DNA of 64,000 nucleotides from Thiodiazotropha sp040507225 (lineage in GTDB: Bacteria > Pseudomonadota > Gammaproteobacteria > Chromatiales > Chromatiaceae), in NCBI GenBank assembly GCA_040507225.1, contig JBEVVG010000001.1:1984001-2048000 (forward strand). Reading direction: 5' to 3'. Below the pieces are notes generated by a model that saw nothing but the letters and a program-made list of their open reading frames with translations, was not told where the DNA came from and did no database searches. Made by a program: the position numbers and the translations under genes. Numbering within the stretch: position 1 is the first letter of the stretch; each line of letters opens with the position of its first letter. This document shows, piece after piece, positions 34,535 through 43,571 of this stretch.

Positions 34535-35277
34535 GTCGCCTGGTGATCGGCCGGGTGATGCATCGCCGGCGCCAGCCAGTGCACAACAAATTCGTATACC
34601 CGCTGTTCTTCATGCTGCTGGACCTGGACGAACTGGATCAGCTCGACTCTGGGGTGTTCGGTGTCAACCGCCGCAGACCCCTGGCTTTTCACTTCCGGGA
34701 CTATGGCGACGGCCGGGATCCGCGGTTATGGATTCCCGACTTTCTCAGGACGGCCGGTATTCACGACTGCGACGGCAGGATCCGCCTGCAGTCCCTGCCC
34801 CGGGTCTTCGGCTACCTGTTCAACCCGGTGAGTTTCTGGTACTGCGAACGCCGCAACGGACAGGTCGGCGCGATCATCGCCGAGGTCAACAACACCTTCG
34901 GCGAGCGTCAATGCTACCTGCTTCGCCCCGATGCCGAGGGAAGATTCAACCCGGTAACGGCAGAAAAACGCCTCTACGTGTCCCCGTTTTTTCCGCTCCG
35001 AGGCGGCTACATTTTCCGTTTCAATCTGGATTTTGACGCCCCCAGGGTGAGCATCGACTACTACGACCAGGGCGCCGTCCAACTCAACACCGCGGTCTGG
35101 GGACACGCACGCCCCTGGAGCAACCGGACTTTGATCAGCGCTCTGCTCAGACAACCCATCCTGACCCTGGGGGTGACCCTGCGCATTCACTGGCAGGCCC
35201 TGAAGCTGTGGCAGAAAGGTTTGCGCCTGGTCGACCGGCCCCGGGACACGGAACGCCACCCCGGATATCTGCCTTGA
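34516..35277 (+). CDS. DUF1365 protein
   Basis: A 253-residue protein of unknown biochemical function. It starts MASSLMSRLVIGRVMHRRRQPVHNKF and has the DUF1365 signatures RLQSLPRVFGYLFNPVSFWYC and VNNTFGERQCYLL, and the late PFFPLRGGYIFRF. Members nearly always neighbour COG2907 oxidoreductases and cyclopropane-synthase-like methyltransferases, as here. No signal peptide; one weak hydrophobic stretch. It overlaps the preceding gene by 19 bases. Confidence 0.9.
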   Translation: MASSLMSRLVIGRVMHRRRQPVHNKFVYPLFFMLLDLDELDQLDSGVFGVNRRRPLAFHFRDYGDGRDPRLWIPDFLRTAGIHDCDGRIRLQSLPRVFGYLFNPVSFWYCERRNGQVGAIIAEVNNTFGERQCYLLRPDAEGRFNPVTAEKRLYVSPFFPLRGGYIFRFNLDFDAPRVSIDYYDQGAVQLNTAVWGHARPWSNRTLISALLRQPILTLGVTLRIHWQALKLWQKGLRLVDRPRDTERHPGYLP

Positions 35278-35347
35278 AGAGCACTGCCCACACGAGTGTC
35301 ACACGGGACCCAGAAAGCCCCGCCAACCCCCGCCGAGGAACCCTGCA

Positions 35348-36559
35348 ATGAACAGCCTGACCCAATCCCTGACACCTCCCGCGTCGCCCTGGACCGCACG
35401 TCCTCTGTTGCGCTTGCTGGAAGGTATCCGCATGGGCACCTTGAAACTGATTACCCCGGAAGGCCTCACGCTGCAGTTCGGCACCGGAAGTGAACCCCGT
35501 GCGGAGCTGCGCTTAAAACACTGGTCGAGTCTGCGCATCATGTTCCGTTCCGGTGACCTGGGCCTGGCCCGATGCTACCGGGAGGGACTGGTCGAAACCG
35601 ATGACCTGACGGCACTGCTGAGACTGGCAATCCGCAACCTCGCACCGCTGCAACCCGCGGTGCGGCGCAATCGCCTGCTGGACCTGGTGTACCGCCTGCG
35701 TCACCGTTTGCGCATCAACACCCGTCGTGGCAGTGCTCGCAATATCGAGGCCCATTACGACCTGGGCAATGACTTCTACGCCTGCTGGCTCGACGACACC
35801 ATGACCTATTCCAGCGCCTGTTTCGATTCATCGCTGCACGAACCCCTTAGTATCGCCCAGGCCCGCAAGTACCGGCAGATACTACAGCTCAGCGGCGCTG
35901 AAACCGGTGATCGGATTCTTGAAATCGGCTGTGGTTGGGGAGGTTTCGCCGAGTATGCCGCACGTCGCGACCGGGACATCACCGGCATTACGCTCTCACC
36001 CCGTCAGCTGGAATACGCTCGCCAGCGCATCGATCAGGCCCAGCTCGGATCACGCGCTCGCTTCGAACTGAGGGACTATCGGGATCTTTCAGGACAGTAT
36101 GACCACATCGTCTCCATTGAAATGTTCGAAGCGGTGGGTGAAGCCTATTGGGACGCATACTTCCTTAAGCTGCATGAATTGCTCAACCCCGGGGGCCGGG
36201 CGGCCATTCAGACCATCGTCATTGACGACCAGCACTTCGAGCGCTATCGCCGGCGCACCGATTTCATTCAGCAGTACATCTTTCCCGGTGGAATGCTGCC
36301 CTCTCCCGGGGTGATCAAAGGACTTGCGCAGCGTCACGGCTTCAGCATCGAGGGGATGTCCCGCTACGGGAGTCACTATGCGGAAACCCTGCGCCGCTGG
36401 CGACACCAGTTCGAGGAACAAAAAAACACACTGGCCGGGCAGGGTTTTGACGAATCGTTTCAGAGACTCTGGAAATTCTACCTGAGCTACTGCGAGGCCG
36501 GGTTCGACGAGCAGCGCATCGACCTGTTGCAGTTCGCCCTGGTCAAGGCACAGAACTGA
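35348..36559 (+). CDS. Cyclopropane-fatty-acid-synthase-family SAM methyltransferase
   Basis: A 403-residue enzyme of the Cfa family, which uses SAM to modify the double bond of unsaturated phospholipid acyl chains. It has the SAM motif ILEIGCGWGGFAEYAA, the family segment NIEAHYDLGNDFYACWLDDTMTYSSACF, TGITLSPRQLEYA, and FEAVGEAYWDAYF. Cfa itself makes cyclopropanes, while related methylases in this gene context (UfaM type, from memory) make branched precursors of furan fatty acids. The sequence alone does not decide between them. GAGGA lies 8 bases upstream of the ATG. Confidence 0.9.
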   Translation: MNSLTQSLTPPASPWTARPLLRLLEGIRMGTLKLITPEGLTLQFGTGSEPRAELRLKHWSSLRIMFRSGDLGLARCYREGLVETDDLTALLRLAIRNLAPLQPAVRRNRLLDLVYRLRHRLRINTRRGSARNIEAHYDLGNDFYACWLDDTMTYSSACFDSSLHEPLSIAQARKYRQILQLSGAETGDRILEIGCGWGGFAEYAARRDRDITGITLSPRQLEYARQRIDQAQLGSRARFELRDYRDLSGQYDHIVSIEMFEAVGEAYWDAYFLKLHELLNPGGRAAIQTIVIDDQHFERYRRRTDFIQQYIFPGGMLPSPGVIKGLAQRHGFSIEGMSRYGSHYAETLRRWRHQFEEQKNTLAGQGFDESFQRLWKFYLSYCEAGFDEQRIDLLQFALVKAQN

Positions 36560-37080
36560 TGGTGCGACGCCTCCCGTTCGGACTGCTGCTGTTGCTGAGT
36601 CTGGCGATGCCGATGCTGCAGGCTAGCGGCATGCCCGCCCCGCACACCTCGGAGATGAGCCCGGTCGGTCAAGGCTCGCTCAGGTGGTGGGGGATACCGC
36701 TCTACGACGCTACCCTGCTGGCGCCCCAGGGCTCGTTCGATCCCCACAGGCCGCATGCCCTGCAGCTCACCTACCACCGAAACTTCAGCCGTCGCCAGCT
36801 GGCCCGCGCCACCTTGGATGAGATCGAACGGATGCGCGGTTCACGGGAGGACCGGGAGGCATTGATCGACCTGTTTGCCGGGCTGTTCGCTGATGTGACC
36901 CCGGGAGATCACCTGCTGGGGGTACATCTGCCGGGCGAGGCTGCCCTGTTCTACGGGCCCGGAGGCTATCTCGGGCGTCTGGAAGATGCGGACCTGGCGG
37001 GTGCATTTTTCGACCTGTGGCTGGCCCCCGCCACCCGGGAACCGGCCCTGCGCCAGGCACTCATCGGGGTATCCCGGTGA
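36559..37080 (+). CDS. Chalcone isomerase-like exported protein
   Basis: A 173-residue protein with a signal peptide (MVRRLPFGLLLLLSLAMPMLQASG) and a chalcone-isomerase-like domain: GQGSLRWWGIPLYDATLLAP, LQLTYHRNFSRRQLARATLDEIERM and a C-terminal DLWLAPATREPALRQALIG. Bacterial members are thought to bind fatty acids rather than flavonoids. The export signal would place it in the periplasm. The ATG shares a base with the stop of the methyltransferase gene (TGATG). Confidence 0.85.
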   Translation: MVRRLPFGLLLLLSLAMPMLQASGMPAPHTSEMSPVGQGSLRWWGIPLYDATLLAPQGSFDPHRPHALQLTYHRNFSRRQLARATLDEIERMRGSREDREALIDLFAGLFADVTPGDHLLGVHLPGEAALFYGPGGYLGRLEDADLAGAFFDLWLAPATREPALRQALIGVSR

Positions 37081-38330
37081 CCACCCGGCAATATCTTGCC
37101 TACGGACTGCTCGGGATGCCCCTGGCGATGGCGGCCCTGCCGGTCTACATCCACACCCCCCAGCTCTACGGCGATGAACTGGGGCTCGGCCTGGCGTTGA
37201 CCGGGCTGATTCTCCTGCTGACGCGGATTGTCGACACCGTGCAGGATCCCTGGCTTGGGCGCCTTGCGGACCGGCTGCAGCACACGCCCGGCGGCTGGTC
37301 AGTGCTGGCGATCGGCGCATCGTCCTGCCTGACTCTCGCTTACCTGGCACTGTTCAATCCGCCCCTGCAGGCCGGCAACGGACTGGGCCTGTGGTTCGGC
37401 GCGAGTCTGGTACTTGTCTACACCTCCCACAGCGCCCTGAATATTGCCTACCTGGCCTGGGGTGCGAATGCCAGCAATGACAGCTGGGTACGCACCCGCC
37501 TGGTGGCCTACCGGGAGGCCTTCTCGATCGCCGGGGTCGTGATTGCCAGTCTGCTGCCAATGCTGTTCGACGGGTGGTTCGACCGGGTCAGCCCCTGGCT
37601 CGTCTACAGCGGGCTGTTCGCCGCCATCCTGGGGGTTGCGGTATGGATGCTTCTGAAACGCGCCCCGGCGCCCCGACCCCGGGACCTGTCCGCATCCGGC
37701 TGGCTGCAACCTCTCACCCATACCCCGTTTCGCAAACTCGCGACCCTGTTTCTACTCAATGGCCTGGCGGTCGCACTGGCGGGCACCCTGGCACTTTTCT
37801 ACATCGCCGATGTGCTGCAACTCGCAGAGTACAGCGGGCTGTTTCTGGCGCTCTATTTCGTCAGTGGCGCCGCATCCCTGCCGCTCTGGTTGAAGATCGC
37901 ACGACACTTCGGCCGCGCCCGGGCCTGGGCAATGGGTGCCCTGATGGCGATCGCGGGCTTCATCTGGGCGGTGCAGCTCGGTCCCGGAGACGGCCTGCCC
38001 TATGCGCTGGTGTGCCTGCTCTCCGGCCTGGCCCTGGGAGCCGACCTGGCGCTCCCCGCAGCGATTGCCGCAGACATCATTCCGGCCCGGGAACGCGGCC
38101 GCAGCGCCGGGTATTTCGGCATCTGGAGCCTGATCAACAAGGGGGTTCTGGCGCTCGCCGCTGGGCTGGGACTGCCCCTGCTGGCCGGATTCGGCTACCA
38201 GCCCGGCGGCAGCGACGGGCTGCTGGCCCTGTCCCTGTTCTACGCAGGTTTGCCCTGTTTCATCAAGCTGGTGACCGCCGCACTTATGGTGCGCTGGCGA
38301 CATGCACTGGAGGTCCAATATGTCCTATAA
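37077..38330 (+). CDS. MFS transporter of the sugar:cation symporter (GPH) type
   Basis: A 417-residue, twelve-helix membrane carrier with the GPH/MelB-like N-terminal pattern LTRIVDTVQDPWLGRLADRL (the conserved Asp-x-x-x-Asp-Pro region) and a mid-protein EAFSIAGVV. Substrate unknown. In this gene context it may move lipids or lipid precursors across the inner membrane (inference). It starts at GTG 37077 within the previous stop (GTGA). A GPH-type carrier is a recurring partner of COG2907/Cfa clusters. Confidence 0.82.
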   Translation: MTTRQYLAYGLLGMPLAMAALPVYIHTPQLYGDELGLGLALTGLILLLTRIVDTVQDPWLGRLADRLQHTPGGWSVLAIGASSCLTLAYLALFNPPLQAGNGLGLWFGASLVLVYTSHSALNIAYLAWGANASNDSWVRTRLVAYREAFSIAGVVIASLLPMLFDGWFDRVSPWLVYSGLFAAILGVAVWMLLKRAPAPRPRDLSASGWLQPLTHTPFRKLATLFLLNGLAVALAGTLALFYIADVLQLAEYSGLFLALYFVSGAASLPLWLKIARHFGRARAWAMGALMAIAGFIWAVQLGPGDGLPYALVCLLSGLALGADLALPAAIAADIIPARERGRSAGYFGIWSLINKGVLALAAGLGLPLLAGFGYQPGGSDGLLALSLFYAGLPCFIKLVTAALMVRWRHALEVQYVL

Positions 38331-38850
38331 GTACGCAATCATGCTCAGCGCCCTGACCCTCACCGGCTGTTCCGGCGTCGAGGTGAGTCAGTATCGGGCA
38401 GAGCGTCCGGAACTGCGGCTAGAGGAGTATTTCAACGGCACCCTCGACGGCTGGGGGCAGTTCCAGAAACGGGATGGCAGCGTGGTGAAGCGCTTCAAGG
38501 TCCGGGTCGACGCCCATTGGAACGGTGACCAGGGCGTCCTGGATGAACATTTTGAATACAGCGACGGCACCCGGCAGCGACGGGTGTGGAAACTCCAGCG
38601 TCTTCCGGACGGACGCTACACCGGCACCGCGGGTGACGTGGAGGGTACCGCCCAGGGCCAGGTCTCCGGGAATGCCCTGCACTGGACCTACACCCTTCGG
38701 CTGCCGGTGGGGGAAAAGGTATATGCGGTGAATTTCGACGACTGGATGTACCTGCAGGACGACGGCGTCCTGATCAACCGCTCGGTGATGAAAAAATTCG
38801 GTTTTCGCCTCGGTGAAGTCACCCTGTTTTTCCAGAGGCGCCCGGAGTGA
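38320..38850 (+). CDS. DUF3833 lipoprotein
   Basis: A 176-residue predicted lipoprotein. The signal sequence MSYKYAIMLSALTLTGCSG has a lipobox ending at Cys17. The mature protein is beta-rich with LEEYFNGTLDGWGQFQKRDG, then KRFKVRVDAHW, and LDEHFEYSDGTRQRRVWKL, the DUF3833 pattern. It probably sits in the outer membrane facing the periplasm. GGAGG lies 6 bases upstream, and the gene overlaps the MFS stop by 11 bases. Function unknown but constantly linked to this cluster type. Confidence 0.88.
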   Translation: MSYKYAIMLSALTLTGCSGVEVSQYRAERPELRLEEYFNGTLDGWGQFQKRDGSVVKRFKVRVDAHWNGDQGVLDEHFEYSDGTRQRRVWKLQRLPDGRYTGTAGDVEGTAQGQVSGNALHWTYTLRLPVGEKVYAVNFDDWMYLQDDGVLINRSVMKKFGFRLGEVTLFFQRRPE

Positions 38851-39614
38851 GTCTGAACCCGCGCATCGACAACTGGGGGGATCGCCGCATCTGGATCATC
38901 GGCGCCAGCAGCGGGATTGGCGCGGCGCTTGCCCGCGGTCTCCAATCAAAGGGCGCCCGCCTGGCCCTCAGCGCCCGGCGCGAGGACGCCTTGCAGGCGA
39001 TCGCCTCGGCCGGGGACCGGGTCCTGCCCCTGGATGTCACCGATACCGGGCAGATCAGCCAGGCGCAGCAGCAGTTGCTCGACGACTGGGGACAGATCGA
39101 CCTGGTGATCTACACAGCCGGCACTTACCAGCCGATGCGCAGCTGGGAACTGGATATACCTCACATCGATGAGGCAATGCAAATACACCTGGGAGGGGTC
39201 TACCGGCTGTTGTCGCGGATCCTGCCGGACTACCTGGCACGCGGTTCGGGCGGTATCTGTCTGGTGGCAAGCGTCGCCGGATACACCGGATTGCCCAAGG
39301 CGATCGCCTATGGTCCGTTCAAGGCGGCCCTGATCAACCTGGCGGAGATTCTGTATGCCGACCTGTCCCCCAGGGGGATCGGCGTCTACCTGGTCAATCC
39401 CGGATTTGTCGAAACCCGTCTGACCGCGCAGAACGATTTTCGCATGCCGGCGCTGATCTCCGCGGACGAGGCGGCGCGGGCGATCATCCGGGGCTTGGAG
39501 AAAGGCTGTTTCGAAATTGCATTCCCACTGCGCTTCACCTGGTGGCTGAAGCGCTTTAGCCGCTTACCGGAGGGCCTGCGTATGCGTCTGCTGACCCGGG
39601 TGGCTCGCCCATGA
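38847..39614 (+). CDS. Short-chain dehydrogenase/reductase
   Basis: A 255-residue classical SDR: cofactor motif IWIIGASSGIGAALARGL (GxxxGxG), YTAGTYQP in place of NNAG, the catalytic Ser in VASVAGYTG, and the site YGPFKAAL, where YxxxK is conserved. The C-terminal 40 residues (FPLRFTWWLKRFSRLPEGLRM) are hydrophobic and basic, suggesting peripheral membrane association and a lipid substrate. GTG start within the preceding stop (GTGA), and ATGA overlap with the next gene. Confidence 0.88.
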   Translation: MSLNPRIDNWGDRRIWIIGASSGIGAALARGLQSKGARLALSARREDALQAIASAGDRVLPLDVTDTGQISQAQQQLLDDWGQIDLVIYTAGTYQPMRSWELDIPHIDEAMQIHLGGVYRLLSRILPDYLARGSGGICLVASVAGYTGLPKAIAYGPFKAALINLAEILYADLSPRGIGVYLVNPGFVETRLTAQNDFRMPALISADEAARAIIRGLEKGCFEIAFPLRFTWWLKRFSRLPEGLRMRLLTRVARP

Positions 39615-40039
39615 ATGTCGAGGCATTGATCGAATGGTACCAGGGACTCACGCCCGCGCGGCTGAACGAGATCACGCACCTGTACTCGGAACAGGCCGAA
39701 TTCATCGACCCGTTCAACCGGGTCAACGGAACAGCAGCCATCCGGGCGATCTTTCAACATATGTTCGACACCACCGAAGCCCCCGGTTTCAAGGTATTGG
39801 AGCGGCACATCGACGGTAGTACCGCCTGGCTGAGCTGGCGATTCAGCTGCCTCATCAAAGGTCGTCAGATCCGGTTTGAAGGCTCGAGCCGATTGCGCTT
39901 CGGCGCCGATGGAAGGGTCGATTCCCATCGGGATTACTGGGATGGCCTGGATATTTTCCAGCAGCTGCCCCTGCTGAGTACAATAGTCACCCATATGAGA
40001 CGTCGACTCGCAGCGCCGACGCTTCATCCGCACCCATGA
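39611..40039 (+). CDS. SnoaL/NTF2-like protein
   Basis: A 142-residue cone-fold protein: MNVEALIEWYQGLTPARLNEITHLYSEQAEFIDPFNRVNGTAAI is a typical SnoaL-like N-terminal half, and SRLRFGADGRVDSHRDYWDG completes the fold. Such proteins act as small isomerases, cyclases or hydratases or as binding proteins; the role here is unknown but may be in the lipid modification. ATGA overlap with the SDR gene. Confidence 0.82.
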   Translation: MNVEALIEWYQGLTPARLNEITHLYSEQAEFIDPFNRVNGTAAIRAIFQHMFDTTEAPGFKVLERHIDGSTAWLSWRFSCLIKGRQIRFEGSSRLRFGADGRVDSHRDYWDGLDIFQQLPLLSTIVTHMRRRLAAPTLHPHP

Positions 40040-40049
40040 AAAGGAACCC

Positions 40050-40922
40050 ATGAACGCCAATCTCAGTATCAGTGACGTTTCGAGAATCGCCGGAATCCCC
40101 AAGGATCTGCTGCGCATGTGGGAACGCCGATATGCCTATCCCAAACCCGAACGGGACAGCAACGGTGACCGGGTGTACACACAGGATCAGCTCGACAAGC
40201 TGATCCTCATCCGTCAGTTGATCGACCAGGGACGACGCCCCGGCAAGCTGATGAGCATGGCGCTGACGGATCTCAACGATCTGCTCAAGGACAATCAGGA
40301 TGACCTGGACTTCAACCGTCTCATCGTCATGCTCAAGTCCGGACAGGCATCCGAGTTACGCAACACGCTCTACCGGCAACTTCAGTCCAAGGGTTTGCGG
40401 GCCTTCATTCATCAGGTGATGGCACCCGCCAACCGCTGGGTGGGCGAGGCCTGGAAAGACGGCGAACTGGAAATCCATGAAGAGCATCTCTACACGGAGA
40501 TGATTACCAACCTGATTCGCCAGTCGCTGGCTGAAACCCCGGGCGGAAGCGGACCACCCAGGGTGATGCTCACCACCCTGCCCGGGGAGCAGCACGGGCT
40601 CGGACTGCTGATGGTCGAGGCCCTGTTGCGCCTGGGTGGTGCGGAAGTCATACCCTTCGGCATCGAGATGCCCTTTCGCGACATCATCGAGGCCGCTGAG
40701 ACCCATCAGGTGGATATCATCGGCCTCTCCTTCAGTGCCTATTTCAAGCTCGACGATGCCCTGGTGATGCTCAGCGGACTGCGCCAGACGGTGGATCCCG
40801 TTACTCACATCTGGGTGGGCGGCAACGCGTTCCTTGCCGAGACCCCGATGCCCCGGGGTGTCACCCTGCTGCAGAATCTCTACGATGTGGAACGCAGCCT
40901 GGCCCGCTGGCAGAATCAGTGA
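40050..40922 (+). CDS. MerR-family regulator with cobalamin-binding domain (CarH/LitR photoreceptor type)
   Basis: A 290-residue regulator. Residues 1-75 are a MerR winged helix (ISDVSRIAGIPKDLLRMWERRYAYPKPER). Residues 90-290 form the B12 module: a helical bundle with W135-x9-E145-H146, then a Rossmann domain with E180-x-H182-x-x-G185, where His182 is the expected lower cobalt ligand. CarH/LitR proteins repress in the dark with adenosylcobalamin and release DNA on illumination. The residue after the motif tryptophan is Lys136, where Thermus CarH has a His that ligates cobalt after photolysis. As last gene of the operon it is likely autoregulated through the sites at 33195 and 33250. Confidence 0.9.
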   Translation: MNANLSISDVSRIAGIPKDLLRMWERRYAYPKPERDSNGDRVYTQDQLDKLILIRQLIDQGRRPGKLMSMALTDLNDLLKDNQDDLDFNRLIVMLKSGQASELRNTLYRQLQSKGLRAFIHQVMAPANRWVGEAWKDGELEIHEEHLYTEMITNLIRQSLAETPGGSGPPRVMLTTLPGEQHGLGLLMVEALLRLGGAEVIPFGIEMPFRDIIEAAETHQVDIIGLSFSAYFKLDDALVMLSGLRQTVDPVTHIWVGGNAFLAETPMPRGVTLLQNLYDVERSLARWQNQ

Positions 40923-40958
40923 CTCAGCTCCCCGGGAGCTCGGGAAACCGCGATACGC

Positions 40959-41026
40959 GCCTGTCAACACCATCCCGGCTGCTGGGTCTAACCGGGTGCT
41001 GACAGGCACCGGGGTTTTACCCCGGT
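40959..41026. terminator. Hairpins between the convergent regulator and symporter genes
   Basis: GCCTGTCA (40959-40966) pairs with TGACAGGC (41000-41007), extended inward by CACC/GGTG. A second hairpin, ACCGGGG-TTTTA-CCCCGGT, spans 41008-41026. They fill the 105-base gap between two converging stops and probably terminate from both sides, though neither has a long T-run. Confidence 0.5.
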
Positions 41027-41027
41027 C

Positions 41028-42377
41028 TCAGCGATCCCTGAAATAGTCCCGGGTCAACTGCACCACCACCGGGCTAAGCAGCAGCAGAGCCAGCAGATTG
41101 GGAATCGCCATCAGAGCATTCAGCGTGTCCGCAATCAGCCAGACGAAATCGAGCTGGTCCTGGGCCATCGCACCGACCGGTATCATGAGCACCCAGAGCA
41201 CCCGGAAAGGTACGATGGCCTTGACCCCTACCAGATATTCCACGCAACGTTCGCTGTAGACACTCCAGCCGAGGATAGTGGTGAAGGCAAACACCGCAAG
41301 ACCGATACTCACGATATAGCTGCCGACCCCGGGCAGGGCCAGTTCAAACGCCGAGGAGGAGAGCGATGCACCGGTCTCGCCGCTGGTCCAGGCGCCGGTC
41401 ACCACGATCGCCAGACCGGTCACCGAGCAGACGATCAGGGTATCGATGAAAGTTCCCAGCATGGCCACGGTTCCCTGACGGACCGGGTTGTCGGTGGCGG
41501 CCGAGGCATGCGCGATGGGGGCGCTGCCCAGGCCGGCCTCATTGGAGAAGATACCCCGCGCGACACCGAAGCGGATCGCCGCCCACACCGCCGCGCCGGC
41601 AAAACCGCCGGTGGCCGCTGTGGGGGTAAACGCATGCTGCACGATCTGCACCACCGCCGCCGGTATGTCACTCAGGTGGAGCATCAGCACCACCACACCA
41701 CCGAGCAGGTAGGCGATGGCCATGAACGGCACCAGTTTACCGGCCACCTCCGCGATACGCCGGATACCCCCGATCAGTACCAGACCGGCGAGCACCGCCA
41801 TGACGATCCCGGTGACCATCGGCGGGATACCCAGCTGTTCGTGATCCATCAGCGCATGGGCCACCGAGTTGGCCTGCACCGTGTTGCCGATACCGAAACC
41901 CGCCAGGGCGCCAAACACTGCGAACAGGGTGCCCAGCCAGGCCCAGGAACTGCTCAGCCCATTCTTGATGTAGTACATGGGTCCACCAACATGATTGCCG
42001 TTTTCGTCCACCTCCCGAAAGCGCACCGCCAGCACCGCCTCCGAGTACTTGGTGGCCATACCGACCAGGGCGGTGCACCACATCCAGAACAGGGCCCCGG
42101 GTCCACCCATGGCAATCGCGGTGGCGACACCGGCGATGTTACCGGTTCCGATGGTTGCCGAGAGCGAGGTCATGAGGGCGTTGAATGGACTGATCTCCCC
42201 TTCGCCCCGTGCTTCGCGCCCTTGCCAGAGCATGCGAAAACCATAGCGCAGGCGCACCAGCGGCATCGCATTCAGGCGTATCATCAGGAAAAGGCCGGTA
42301 CCCAGGATCAAAACCAGCATCACAGGTCCCCAGACGATCCCGTTCAACCCACTGATCAGATTGGTGAGACTCTCCAC
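41028..42377 (-). CDS. Alanine/glycine:sodium symporter (AGCS family)
   Basis: A 449-residue membrane protein importing small neutral amino acids with Na+. Family motifs: FNALMTSLSATIGTGNIAGVATAIAMGGPGALFWMW, VGGPMYYIKNGL, FGVARGIFSNEAGLGSAPIAHA and GWSVYSERCVEYL. About ten or eleven helices. The start is GTG 42377 with GGGG 8 bases upstream. It stands alone, with the TRAP operon divergent from it. Confidence 0.93.
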   Translation of the reverse strand: MESLTNLISGLNGIVWGPVMLVLILGTGLFLMIRLNAMPLVRLRYGFRMLWQGREARGEGEISPFNALMTSLSATIGTGNIAGVATAIAMGGPGALFWMWCTALVGMATKYSEAVLAVRFREVDENGNHVGGPMYYIKNGLSSSWAWLGTLFAVFGALAGFGIGNTVQANSVAHALMDHEQLGIPPMVTGIVMAVLAGLVLIGGIRRIAEVAGKLVPFMAIAYLLGGVVVLMLHLSDIPAAVVQIVQHAFTPTAATGGFAGAAVWAAIRFGVARGIFSNEAGLGSAPIAHASAATDNPVRQGTVAMLGTFIDTLIVCSVTGLAIVVTGAWTSGETGASLSSSAFELALPGVGSYIVSIGLAVFAFTTILGWSVYSERCVEYLVGVKAIVPFRVLWVLMIPVGAMAQDQLDFVWLIADTLNALMAIPNLLALLLLSPVVVQLTRDYFRDR

Positions 42378-42664
42378 GTGCTATCCCCTTTAGTCGTCTT
42401 GTAATATTGCCGCACCATAATGCCATGGCTGGGTGACTTCAAGCATACCCCGCGCAACGGTAGGGTTGGCGTCGATCCACAAGCGCTGCCACAGCCGCCC
42501 CGGTCAGAACGGGTTGCACAGGCCGCGGGCGGACATCCGTCGGCCGCAAGACAACCCTATTGGCGGTCGAAACAATCGATTGTCAAACCGATCAAGCTGT
42601 GACACCTTCAAGGCACGGCTTCGACAATCTAAAAAAACACCTAAAAATCTGTCACAATCCCCCG

Positions 42665-43522
42665 ATGCGAAAATCCCGGTTCTGCAAACTTCTGGCGACA
42701 CTCCTTTGCGGGCTCTATATCGCCCTCTCCAACGGATGCGCCTCGCTCAGCGCTGACCGGTTGGCGGCCAACCTTTCCCAGGCGATGCTCGAGCAGACCG
42801 ATCCGGAGATCGTACGCCAGGGCATGCCCGCGTACCTGATTTTGATCGACTCCCTGATTGCCGGCAGTCCGGACGACCCGTCGCTGTTGTATGCCGGAGC
42901 GCGTCTCTACGGCGCCTACGCGGGTGGCCTGGTGGAAGACCCCGGGCGGCGCAAGATACTCACTGACAAGGCACTCGATTACGCGCAAAGAGGATTCTGT
43001 CAAAACCAGAGTCCGATATGCGAAGCCCGTCATCGCCCTTTCGATCAGTTTGCCGAGGCCCTGAATCAGAGCGAAACACACGACCTCGAGGGGCTCTACC
43101 TGCTGGCTGCCAGCTGGGCCGGCTGGATACAGGCGCGCACCGACGATTGGAACGCAGTGGCCGACCTGGCCAAGGTCGAGGCCATGCTGTACCTGGTGGT
43201 GGCCGAGGAACCGGAATACGACAAGGGTCGCGCGCAACTCTATCTCGGGGTCATCAACAGCCAGATTCCGCCGGCCCTTGGCGGTAAACCTGAAATCGGC
43301 AGAGCCCATTTCGAGCAGGCCATCGCCTACTCCTCGGGCAAGGACCTGATGGCCAAACTGGAATACGCTCGACACTATGCGCGTCTGGTTTTTGACAAAA
43401 CCCTGCACGACCGGTTACTCAACGAGGTGATCGAGGCAGATCCCCATCAACCAGGTCTGACCCTGAGCAACATCCTCGCCCAGCAGCAGGCGCTGGCCCT
43501 GTTGCAGGAAGATTACTTTTGA
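42665..43522 (+). CDS. TRAP transporter-associated lipoprotein, TatT family
   Basis: A 285-residue predicted lipoprotein (MRKSRFCKLLATLLCGLYIALSNGC, Cys25 as lipid site) with a helical repeat body. The segment LLYAGARLYGAYAGGLVEDPGRRKILTDKALDYAQRG and later YDKGRAQLYLGVINSQIPPALGG fit the TatT family, whose Treponema member forms a trimer that binds the TRAP solute-binding protein. The adjacent dctPQM genes support this. Start at 42665 chosen from the signal sequence; no good ribosome site is seen and a longer frame begins at 42560. Confidence 0.82.
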   Translation: MRKSRFCKLLATLLCGLYIALSNGCASLSADRLAANLSQAMLEQTDPEIVRQGMPAYLILIDSLIAGSPDDPSLLYAGARLYGAYAGGLVEDPGRRKILTDKALDYAQRGFCQNQSPICEARHRPFDQFAEALNQSETHDLEGLYLLAASWAGWIQARTDDWNAVADLAKVEAMLYLVVAEEPEYDKGRAQLYLGVINSQIPPALGGKPEIGRAHFEQAIAYSSGKDLMAKLEYARHYARLVFDKTLHDRLLNEVIEADPHQPGLTLSNILAQQQALALLQEDYF

Positions 43523-43571
43523 TGTCGTCCCTAACCCCCCTCTTTCCATGCCGATAGCCGATCCCTAAATC

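Noticed and set aside
39976..39990. AGTACAAT motif resembling the operator core, 70 bases before the MerR gene
   Set aside because: Only 8 bases match, and it lies inside the SnoaL-like gene; a second promoter for the regulator is not otherwise supported.
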